A stretch of DNA of 64,000 bases from Vibrio pectenicida (GTDB lineage: Bacteria; Pseudomonadota; Gammaproteobacteria; Enterobacterales; Vibrionaceae), in contig AP024890.1 in the NCBI GenBank assembly GCA_024347015.1, forward strand, positions 186,001-250,000, written 5' to 3'. Under the pieces are notes generated by a model. That model did no database searches, had not been told where the DNA came from, and was given only the letters and a program-made list of their open reading frames with translations. A program made the translations under genes and the position numbers. Positions 36,138-44,092 of this stretch are shown one piece after another (the first letter of the stretch is position 1; each line of letters opens with the position of its first letter).

Positions 36138-38255
36138 ATGAACTCACAACCAACACTATGTACTGTTGCAATCGCGGTATCAGCGGCAATCTCACTCTCA
36201 GGATGTGGCGGCGACAGTGATAATTCAGCCAGTAATACTACTTCGACAAGCTATATCCACCACAATCAACAAACGTGCGCCGATACCAATTTTGACGGAC
36301 AATGCAGCCAATATGAACAACAAGTATTATTAGGTAATGGCTACCCCAAAATGCTCAATATCAGTGGGGCAACACTGACCGCCCCAGCAGAAATTGACAT
36401 TGTTTCCCCTTTCACAACCTTGATACACAGTGAAATGCTTTATAACCCAAAAGTCCAAGGGCAAGTAAACAATGCCAAGGCTTACTTACAAGCTAAGCTG
36501 GGTAATCACGTTGGAGTATATTTCAAAACACTCGATATAAATTATGGACCTTCGCATCAAAGCCAAATTTTAATGCAATCACTTATACAAGCCCAGCAAA
36601 GTGGTCTACGCGGAGCTTCACCAATGGTTAAGATAGCTCATGCTCTTGATGTGATGATAAAGTATCAAACTCTTGATCTAAGCTCGATTAACCTTGATAA
36701 AGAAAGTTCACAGCAGCTGCTAGTTGATGGGGCAGTGTTAGTGCATGGTTCTCAAGCAGACAACAGCCTCAAGTCGCTTAAGTCGATTGCTCTAAATCCA
36801 GCCAACAACACACTCCTCTACCTCGATGGACAAGATACCGTTAAACAACTCAGTACTTCTGTAAGAACAGCATCAGGATTGACAACTAACCAGCAGGCTA
36901 CTTTAGAGCTAACAAAGAGTCATAGACTAGCACCAAGAACTAATATGCGTAGTGAAGATCATCACGAATCAGATCATCACGGTAATGATGACGATTTTGG
37001 TGGTAACGCAAACAACCTACCTTATTTCGACAAGGATACCTCTCGAGTGATTAAACAAGTATTGCCCGCATTAAATAGTGTGCAATCATACAAATTGTAT
37101 AATCCCGAAAACCATGCTATTCAAGTAGATAACTGTGAGGTCAGCGGAGGGAATGGTATTTTTCTGACAAGCCTAAAAGATAATACCTCTCATGGAACTT
37201 CTGCTGACTCACCCAACGTGATAACCATCCAGCCCATTGTACAAATTGATACCACAGGTGGCGCATCAGGCAGTGAGTTACCTACCTTGCCTCCTACACC
37301 TGTAGTGATCGAGCCTTCATCTGCTTCTTGCTACAACGACAACTTTGAGTGGATGAAGCCCCTATATTTACAAAATAGCCTGTTAGCCCGTTGGGATAAT
37401 GGCTTAGAGACCGCAAAAGACCAACTTTGGCTTTTAGACAACAAAAGTCTAAACAGATTATCATGGTTAGGTGATGTTAAAACATCAGATAAACAGGTCA
37501 TTGTTTCTAAAAATGAACAAAGCATTCTGCTTATTCCTGATATTGAGAGCCAAACCGCAGGCACATTAGAAGCTAAGTTGATCCCACTGAACAATCGAAC
37601 TTTTGGTACTCCATCAACGATCAAACTTCAGAAAGACGACAGTTACCCCATTATTACTACCGCCAGTTTCGCTGCCAACCAACGCATAGTATTTGCCTTA
37701 CAGGACGAAAATAAAACAAAGTACACAATCATTTGGGTAAACAAAGGCGCACCGAGTCAACCCTTATCTAGTATCCCAGGTCATGGGGTTATAAAATATT
37801 TAGAATCATCGCCCGATGGTAAGTTTACCGTTGCAGTTACGGCAAAAAATATCTACTTGCTAAATAACCAAACACAGCAAATATCAAGAACAATTGATTT
37901 TGATTCAGCTGGCATAACGAACCTATTTGTCCAAAATGATAAAGCCATTGCAGTGGGTAACGGAAAAATTGATTATTTCCAATTTGCTAATCTTTCGGGG
38001 CCAAAATTGCTGGTCGCCACTCATCTAATAACAGAAGAATTAGTTAAAGAATGGGGCAAAGCGCAAGAAGGTTCCACCACTTTGTACCAAATGCTGAGCC
38101 AGACTCCCCAGTACACTACGTTGGAAGCCCACCAAACCATTTCTCCATTCGAAAGCATTAATTTGGATTGGAATATATTACAAGGTGATGTGAAAAGTGT
38201 GGACATCAGTGGTACCTATCGAGGAGAAAAGATTACTATTACCAAGCCTCTATAA
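36138..38255 (+). CDS. Unrecognised large lipoprotein, possible beta-propeller
   Basis: 705 residues. Lipoprotein signal with lipobox SLSG|C22-GGDSD, close to that of the divergent neighbour. Near the N-terminus a calcium-type loop ADTNFDGQCSQYEQ (D-x-N-x-D-G) follows. About 270-285 is His/Asp-rich (EDHHESDHHGNDDDFGG). The C-terminal 250 residues (KYLESSPDGKFTVAVTAKNI, NQTQQISRTIDFDSAGITNL) look like a WD40/YVTN-type propeller. I do not recognise the family. It is divergent from the Tad run and shares its Fur-like promoter region. No strong ribosome site before the ATG. Confidence 0.72.
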   Translation: MNSQPTLCTVAIAVSAAISLSGCGGDSDNSASNTTSTSYIHHNQQTCADTNFDGQCSQYEQQVLLGNGYPKMLNISGATLTAPAEIDIVSPFTTLIHSEMLYNPKVQGQVNNAKAYLQAKLGNHVGVYFKTLDINYGPSHQSQILMQSLIQAQQSGLRGASPMVKIAHALDVMIKYQTLDLSSINLDKESSQQLLVDGAVLVHGSQADNSLKSLKSIALNPANNTLLYLDGQDTVKQLSTSVRTASGLTTNQQATLELTKSHRLAPRTNMRSEDHHESDHHGNDDDFGGNANNLPYFDKDTSRVIKQVLPALNSVQSYKLYNPENHAIQVDNCEVSGGNGIFLTSLKDNTSHGTSADSPNVITIQPIVQIDTTGGASGSELPTLPPTPVVIEPSSASCYNDNFEWMKPLYLQNSLLARWDNGLETAKDQLWLLDNKSLNRLSWLGDVKTSDKQVIVSKNEQSILLIPDIESQTAGTLEAKLIPLNNRTFGTPSTIKLQKDDSYPIITTASFAANQRIVFALQDENKTKYTIIWVNKGAPSQPLSSIPGHGVIKYLESSPDGKFTVAVTAKNIYLLNNQTQQISRTIDFDSAGITNLFVQNDKAIAVGNGKIDYFQFANLSGPKLLVATHLITEELVKEWGKAQEGSTTLYQMLSQTPQYTTLEAHQTISPFESINLDWNILQGDVKSVDISGTYRGEKITITKPL

Positions 38256-38436
38256 TTAATGAGTGTGTTGACCTGTCCCTAAGTCGAACGTCAACACTAC
38301 TTCCTTTACCAAATGTTAGTAGCAATAAGATCAATTTATTCTATAAAATAATCCAAATTCCAGCATGCAATTACTCGACATTAGGGTTCACTACCGATAT
38401 GTTTCTCAAGCATAAATATGATAACAGGACATTCTT

Positions 38437-39159
38437 ATGACCCCAACCATAGAGACTATCTTATCCCACCGTTCTATTCGAAAATTTACTGAGCAGACGA
38501 TTGAGCCAAAACAGCTCGATACCATTATTCAATCTGGGCTCGCAGCCTCCTCATCGAGCATGCTCCAAGTCGTTTCCATTATTAGAGTGACAGACCAAAG
38601 CAAACGCAAAACCTTAGCAAAATTGGCAGGAAACCAACCCTATGTGGCAAACTCAGCAGAGTTTTTAGTATTTTGTATCGATTACCACAGACACTTTGCT
38701 ATCAACCCTAAAATCAATACTGAGTATACAGAACTTACTATTATAGGTGCAGTAGACTGTGGAATAATGGCGCAAAACTGCCTTTTAGCAGCTGAGTCAC
38801 TTGGGTTAGGTGGTGTATATATTGGTGGTCTTCGAAATGCGGCAACTGAGGTTGATAAGCTCCTTGGCTTGCCCAAACATTGCGCCGTGTTGTTTGGTTT
38901 ATGTCTTGGCTACCCTGCTCAAGATCCACAAACAAAACCCCGCTTACCAGCGAAAGTGATCATGCATGAAAACAGCTACCAAACTTTAAATTTATCCAAC
39001 ATTGATAGTTACGATAAAAGGATGCAAGACTACTTCGCTAGCCGTAGCTCCAACCAAAAACAAAGCACTTGGTCTCAAGAAGTCACCACAAAGCTTGTTG
39101 GTGAGTCTCGTCCCCACATTAAAAACTACCTAAATAGTAAAGGGCTAACCAAGCGCTAA
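38437..39159 (+). CDS. nfsA: Oxygen-insensitive NADPH nitroreductase NfsA
   Basis: 240 residues, same length as and clearly similar to E. coli NfsA from MTPTIETILSHRSIRKFT to the C-terminus. A homodimeric FMN enzyme that reduces nitroaromatics and quinones with NADPH in the cytoplasm. Landmarks: HRSIRKF (FMN phosphate), ASSSSMLQ, GGVYIGGLRN, LFGLCLGYPA and a C-terminal SRPHIKNYL. AGGA lies eight bases before the ATG. Single gene with its own terminator. Confidence 0.94.
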   Translation: MTPTIETILSHRSIRKFTEQTIEPKQLDTIIQSGLAASSSSMLQVVSIIRVTDQSKRKTLAKLAGNQPYVANSAEFLVFCIDYHRHFAINPKINTEYTELTIIGAVDCGIMAQNCLLAAESLGLGGVYIGGLRNAATEVDKLLGLPKHCAVLFGLCLGYPAQDPQTKPRLPAKVIMHENSYQTLNLSNIDSYDKRMQDYFASRSSNQKQSTWSQEVTTKLVGESRPHIKNYLNSKGLTKR

Positions 39160-39180
39160 TATCAATTTAGGTGAGATAAA

Positions 39181-39242
39181 AAGCAGCACTGACTTTCATG
39201 TTCTTGGGGGTGTCAGGAGCATGTTTTTTTGACAGTGCTGCA
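39181..39242 (+). terminator. Rho-independent terminator after nfsA inside a larger inverted repeat
   Basis: CATGTTCTTG-GGGGTGT-CAGGAGCATG forms a ten-pair stem (39197-39223, with G-U pairs) followed by seven T. It is enclosed by outer arms GCAGCACTG (39183-39191) and CAGTGCTGC (39233-39241). The inner part is a standard terminator for nfsA; the outer arms are unusual. Confidence 0.85.
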
Positions 39243-39613
39243 TGGTTCTTTTAATCCTTGGAGTTTTTGACCTTAAACATTCTTCACTTCTTTTGGAGAA
39301 ATTCTTCCTACCATTGACACAGATTAATTAAGTTAAAAATAGCAGAGCGCTCCCACTCGGATTGAGCCAGCTCTAGTCTAGCGTAATAATACGCTGTCAT
39401 GTCATTATGCTTGTTCATGTACATCGCTTTACCCTCGTTGGTTGTCTAAGCCATTATCAGGCTATATTAGGAAGGATAAAACTGAGCAATAAGAATAATA
39501 TCTTTCCTATTTTTGCTTAAAATAACAATATTAAGCATTTTATTAGCTCTAATTTGGTAAAATGCGGAAAATAAAATCTAAACCAATGCTGTATTTAGTG
39601 ATTTGGAGTGTTT
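39243..39613. other. Intergenic region upstream of the SgrR-like gene
   Basis: About 370 bp. I looked for an SgrS-like small RNA (divergent to sgrR in enterics) and found no matching hairpin plus T-run or ptsG-pairing sequence. AT-rich stretches near 39540-39600 probably hold the promoter. Confidence 0.4.
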
Positions 39614-41365
39614 ATGTCTGATCTTAATTTGCTACGCTACTATGTTCGACTTGAACCATTAGGTGTGGGTACAACCATAAGAACGGCTCTGCCACATGTT
39701 GCTGAACGCCTATTCACGAGTCATCGCCACGCAAGAAACTTGCTTAACCAAATGCAACAGCTAGGGTGGCTTTCTTGGTTACCCAAAGTGGGAAGGCACC
39801 AAAAATCTTCTCTAGTACTAAACCTGACAACCTCAGAACTAAAATTTCAATTAGCAGGTAAGCGTGTACTGCAAGGTAAATATGAGCTTGCACTGAGTAT
39901 TCTCGATAATGACACAAAAGCCTTTGGTCGCTTATTACAAAATACTTCTGGGGCCACTATGCGTGAAGGTCTGTTACATATACAGCTGACCTATAAACGC
40001 TCCTTTGAACGTTTGGTACCGCACCAATTGCAACGCTCAAGTGAACGCTATTTACTTAGGCAAATATATTGTTGTTTGGTAAGTAGCAGCGACGAAGGCC
40101 ACATAAATCCTCAGCTTGCCCACCACTGGGAGTGTGATAAAAATGGTTATCAGTGGACCTTTTATCTCAGGCCTGCATTGACCTTTCACAATGGAGCCTC
40201 AATTGATGCCGATAGTATCGTTAGCCTATTTGCCAAGCTGTCAACTCTACCAAATTACCAAGATGAACTTGCCCATTTAGTCAGTGTCAATTCTCCGCTC
40301 CCAAATAAAGTGGTGTTTGAATTTTCAAAACCGGACCTAGGCTTTGGCGGCTTGATCTCTGGTGTAAAGTACGCCATACAGCCAACCAGCCAAGTCAACA
40401 ACTCTAACCATCTTACTGTGGTCGGTTCAGGACCATTTGAGGTCAGTGAACAATTAGAGGATCGTCTTTGCCTGCAAGCGTTTGAGCGCTACTATGGCTG
40501 CCGAGCCCTCACCGATCAAGTCACTATCTGGAAACTGGATGAAAAAGAACTCGCTAATAGACAGATTCAAACCAATCAACCTGGCGTGCAAACCAATAAT
40601 GAGTGTGAATATCACCTTTCTCACACAGATGATGCACAACATAACAGTAACAGTCAGAAATCACGCCTAGAAGATGGATGTATGCTGGTGTTATTCAATA
40701 AATCCGCTCCCTCTGCGCTTGATAATAACCAAAAGCGCTATTTATCATGCATACTCAATCCACAGCGTGTTTATGACCAGCTCAAACTTAACCAGACACT
40801 TTTTGGTTGCAGCCACGCATACAACATACTCCCTGGATGGCCACCAGTGCTAAGACCACCAATGCCAGAAGCCAACCTGCCACCACATATCGACATTGCT
40901 GTCTATGACTACAGAGCGCTAATAGACTGTGCTCAAGCAATTAAGAGCATATTAGATAAACTGGGTATTAAAACTAAGGTCAGCATCTATTCTTATCGCA
41001 AGCTTTATGAAATGGCGCAAAACAAACAGTTAACCGAAGCGCTAGTAGTGACCAATATTAACTTGGATGACAACAAACATTCTTCAGCTTTTTACAATTT
41101 ATATCATAACCCCGTTCTTCACTATTGTATCGGCGAGCAAGCGAAATGTTGGCTAATCGCTTCACTTGAGAGTATTCGCGAACAGACTCCTCTGGATAAA
41201 TACCTTGATGCCATAGAACCCATTGCATCGACATTGATCCATCAGTACTGGCTAACGCCCCTATTTCACCATCGTCAGACACTTCGCTTTCATGGTGTTC
41301 TTAAAAATGTTGAGCTGACCAATTGGGGCTGGCCAGACATTAAAAACGTGTGGTCAACAGACTAA
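39614..41365 (+). CDS. sgrR: SgrR-family transcriptional regulator with solute-binding domain
   Basis: 583 residues from the ATG at 39614 with GGAG five to six bases upstream. N-terminal winged-helix SgrR domain (about 1-110: GTTIRTALPHVAERLFTSHR, RNLLNQMQQLGWLSW) followed by an SBP_bac_5-type peptide-binding fold (about 160-470: LAHHWECDKNGYQWTFYLRP, FHNGASIDADSIVSLFAKL). In E. coli SgrR senses sugar-phosphate stress and turns on sgrS. Here no sgrS or setA neighbour is seen, so the ligand and target are open; the YbaE branch is an alternative. Confidence 0.85.
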   Translation: MSDLNLLRYYVRLEPLGVGTTIRTALPHVAERLFTSHRHARNLLNQMQQLGWLSWLPKVGRHQKSSLVLNLTTSELKFQLAGKRVLQGKYELALSILDNDTKAFGRLLQNTSGATMREGLLHIQLTYKRSFERLVPHQLQRSSERYLLRQIYCCLVSSSDEGHINPQLAHHWECDKNGYQWTFYLRPALTFHNGASIDADSIVSLFAKLSTLPNYQDELAHLVSVNSPLPNKVVFEFSKPDLGFGGLISGVKYAIQPTSQVNNSNHLTVVGSGPFEVSEQLEDRLCLQAFERYYGCRALTDQVTIWKLDEKELANRQIQTNQPGVQTNNECEYHLSHTDDAQHNSNSQKSRLEDGCMLVLFNKSAPSALDNNQKRYLSCILNPQRVYDQLKLNQTLFGCSHAYNILPGWPPVLRPPMPEANLPPHIDIAVYDYRALIDCAQAIKSILDKLGIKTKVSIYSYRKLYEMAQNKQLTEALVVTNINLDDNKHSSAFYNLYHNPVLHYCIGEQAKCWLIASLESIREQTPLDKYLDAIEPIASTLIHQYWLTPLFHHRQTLRFHGVLKNVELTNWGWPDIKNVWSTD

Positions 41366-41555
41366 AACGACTAAACGAAGTTATGTGTTTTTGGCTCAAA
41401 TAATGTTTTAACACTCATCAATAAAAGGCTAATTTAAGTCAGATATCACGTAATATGAACAAACGTTTTATCTTGAGCTGGGAGTTTGAAATCTGTCACA
41501 AGACATTGCTTGAATTTCAAACTTGATTACGTATCTTTACACAATAAACCACTGT

Positions 41556-42503
41556 ATGGATGAACAGTTGAAGGGAACTAAATTACAATTTCACTACTAT
41601 TTTAATGATAATTCTCATGCTATGGATGCCATTATACGCAACCAGTGCGAAATTGAGATCCTTTCAATACTTTATGAAATCGCAAATATACTCGATGCTC
41701 CTATCAAGATAGAAAGTGAAGCACATCAAGAAGGAGGATTACGTGATATTTGGAAGTTAGCCAATGCTAACGCTGGGGTTTTATCTGTCATTGTCGCAGT
41801 CGCTTCGATTGCCATACCCTTATTACCCAAATCAGATGCAGAATTAGAACGGCTGCAAAAAGAAGATTTACACCTTAGCATCCAAGAAAGAAAACTGAGA
41901 ATACAAGTTCTTAAACAACAGGTTAACACCAAAGAAGTAGAGGCAGAAACGATTGAAAAAATGGTCGACTTGGTTAATGGTAATTATAAAATTATTACAC
42001 GTCGCTCCAATCTCTTTAAACACTTATGTGCTTACCCCAAAGTTACCAAAATCGGCATTAATGAGCTTAACTGTAATGGTATACCTGCAACTCCTGAGTC
42101 TCTAATTTTACGCTCTGCGTTTAAAAAATTTGTACTACCTTCTCATAAACTTCCAATACGAACCGTTGATAACGCCATAATTGAAATCATCGCTCCCGTA
42201 ATCGGCCAAGGTACATATAAGTGGAAAGGAATATGGCAAGGCCAAAATATCAATTTTTCTATGCGTGATAAATGCTTCATACCAGATGTCTTAAACCAGA
42301 AAATGAGCTTTACAAGTGGTTCGAATATCCGATGTATCCTAAGTGTGCGATCTAAGCTGGATCACATCGGAGATATTGTTATTACAGGTTACTCTGTAGA
42401 GACTGTTCTTTCCTTTGGCATTGATGAAACACCACAAAGTAGAGTGCATCGCCATCAAAGTAACTTAGAAAAAGCGCAGGGCGATCTCTTTGCAAGTAGT
42501 TGA
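41556..42503 (+). CDS. Unrecognised protein with one membrane helix and a coiled coil
   Basis: 315 residues from the ATG at 41556; a TTG at 41523 would add 11. Neither start has a strong ribosome site. Residues about 8-66 are a globular part (LQFHYYFNDNSHAMDAI, EIEILSILYEIANIL, EAHQEGGLRDIWKLAN), then one hydrophobic helix (about 73-91), a coiled coil rich in E/K/Q (about 94-138) and a beta-rich C-terminus (VIGQGTYKWKGIWQGQNI). I have a vague recollection of a similar start-helix-coil layout in hypothetical proteins of accessory regions but know no function. Lone gene, six bp from the convergent VOC gene. Confidence 0.65.
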   Translation: MDEQLKGTKLQFHYYFNDNSHAMDAIIRNQCEIEILSILYEIANILDAPIKIESEAHQEGGLRDIWKLANANAGVLSVIVAVASIAIPLLPKSDAELERLQKEDLHLSIQERKLRIQVLKQQVNTKEVEAETIEKMVDLVNGNYKIITRRSNLFKHLCAYPKVTKIGINELNCNGIPATPESLILRSAFKKFVLPSHKLPIRTVDNAIIEIIAPVIGQGTYKWKGIWQGQNINFSMRDKCFIPDVLNQKMSFTSGSNIRCILSVRSKLDHIGDIVITGYSVETVLSFGIDETPQSRVHRHQSNLEKAQGDLFASS

Positions 42504-42509
42504 ACTCTT

Positions 42510-42887
42510 TTATAACTCAGCTACTTTTGGGCTAAAGACTCGAATACGATGACCATCAGGATCTATTGCCACAAAATTAACGCCAAACGACAATTGTATT
42601 GGATGCTGAGCAAATTCAACCAATTGACCTTTCCAGCTTTGATAGAGTTGCTGAAGCTCTATCAAGTCTGAAACTACAACAGATAATTCACTACCGCCCC
42701 CTATAATACTGCTTACGGGCGTTAAGTCTGTATTTTGTTTTAGTGTCACTGTGATATTATTTGCAAAATTAATCGCAACAAAAGTGGGGGATAAGATTGT
42801 CGACTCACACCCAAGCACTTGGGTGTAAAACCGTTGGCTAACCTCAATATCTTTAACATAAAGAACTACAGAATCAATAGTAAGCAT
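42510..42887 (-). CDS. VOC (glyoxalase/bleomycin-resistance fold) family protein
   Basis: 125 residues: DSVVLYVKDIEVSQRFYTQVLG (first beta-alpha-beta unit) and GVNFVAIDPDGHRIRVFSP (second). This is one VOC module, metal or substrate binding, likely a dimer. The metal triad is incomplete: DPDGHRIR provides an expected acid-region but the first His is absent, so enzyme activity is unclear. Confidence 0.75.
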   Translation of the reverse strand: MLTIDSVVLYVKDIEVSQRFYTQVLGCESTILSPTFVAINFANNITVTLKQNTDLTPVSSIIGGGSELSVVVSDLIELQQLYQSWKGQLVEFAQHPIQLSFGVNFVAIDPDGHRIRVFSPKVAEL

Positions 42888-43076
42888 TTCATTTCCTTGA
42901 ACTGGTAAAGTAAGTGAACAATGGCATTAATATAATCCATACCATTGTCAAAACCTGTCAGGAGAGTTGTATTAAATGTTAAACAAAAACAGTTGAGGCT
43001 ATATTAAGTACATAAGGCAACACATACTTTAAAGCCGATATGTAATGATTAAAAGCTTAGTTAGAAGCATAAAGAT

Positions 43077-44078
43077 CTACTCAATAGAATTTTCATCTTT
43101 AAGGCTCCATTTGTGGTAGATTTCCCTGATCTCATCCTCTAGGCCTAAAAAAATCTCTACTAAATCTGGATCAAAGTGTGAACCAGAATTATTTTTAATT
43201 TCAATCAGCGCTTCTTCTATTGACCAAGCTTTTTTGTAAGGTCGCTCCATAGTCAGAGCATCAAACACATCGCAAATCGCTACAATCCTTGCACCTTGTG
43301 GTATCTGTTGACCCACTAAACCTTCAGGATATCCGGTACCATCCCAACGTTCATGATGCGATTTTGCGACGTCTGCGCCTAATTGGAATACAGGGTTAGA
43401 AGACATAGATAATATTTCGTGTCCAATCTCTGAATGTTTCTTCATAACCACCCATTCATCATCATCCAACCCTCTTGGGGCTTTTAGAATCGCATCAGGT
43501 ATGCCGATTTTACCAGTGTCATGTAATGGTGCGGCTAGCTCCAACCGGTTATAATTTTCATAATCCCAACCCACAGCTTTAGCTAATAATTTACAATACT
43601 CCGCCATACGCCAAATATGGCTGCCAGTATCGGTATCGTTATAGTGACCAGCGACACCCAGCATTCGAATTGCTGATAGCGCCAAGGAATCGACTTCAGC
43701 CAACCGTGTCAGTGAGAGGTGAGTCGCCACACGTCGAAGTACAATAGCTGGAGAGAATGGCTTCGTAATATAATCGACGGCTCCTAGGTCAAAACCCATT
43801 GACTGATCGTCGGTATCATCCTTGGCAGAAATAAAAATAACAGGAATATGAGAGGTCTCAGGGTTACGCTTTAGCCTGCGGCAGACTTCAAAGCCATCCA
43901 TATCTGGCATCATGATATCGAGTAAAATAATATTAGGTTGAGGAGATGTACTGGCCAGCTTTAACGCTTTCTCACCATTTGTTGCAGCTCTGACCGAGTA
44001 ATTTCCTTTCTCCAGTACACTTTTTAGAATACGGATGTTATCCGGCACATCGTCAACAACTAAGATAGTTTTGTCCAT
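43077..44078 (-). CDS. Response regulator with HD-GYP c-di-GMP phosphodiesterase output
   Basis: 333 residues. CheY-like receiver (about 1-120) with D9/D10 and phospho-acceptor D54 (ILLDIMMPDMDG) and K106-type lysine (ITKPFSP). HD-GYP domain with H-D (PLHDTGKIGIP), the second H pair (KKHSEIGHEIL, KSHHERWDGTGYPEG) and the GYP motif. All expected metal and GYP residues are kept, so it should hydrolyse c-di-GMP. It is downstream of the hybrid kinase (15 bp) in the stressosome operon and is probably its phosphorelay target. Confidence 0.9.
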   Translation of the reverse strand: MDKTILVVDDVPDNIRILKSVLEKGNYSVRAATNGEKALKLASTSPQPNIILLDIMMPDMDGFEVCRRLKRNPETSHIPVIFISAKDDTDDQSMGFDLGAVDYITKPFSPAIVLRRVATHLSLTRLAEVDSLALSAIRMLGVAGHYNDTDTGSHIWRMAEYCKLLAKAVGWDYENYNRLELAAPLHDTGKIGIPDAILKAPRGLDDDEWVVMKKHSEIGHEILSMSSNPVFQLGADVAKSHHERWDGTGYPEGLVGQQIPQGARIVAICDVFDALTMERPYKKAWSIEEALIEIKNNSGSHFDPDLVEIFLGLEDEIREIYHKWSLKDENSIE

Positions 44079-44092
44079 ACTTATCTCTTACT

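Noticed and set aside
39243..39613. SgrS small RNA next to sgrR
   Set aside because: No matching hairpin with a T-run or ptsG-pairing sequence divergent from the gene.
41523..41555. TTG start giving an 11-residue extension of the unrecognised 315-residue protein
   Set aside because: No ribosome site for the TTG; the ATG at 41556 is the simpler start, though its own site is weak.
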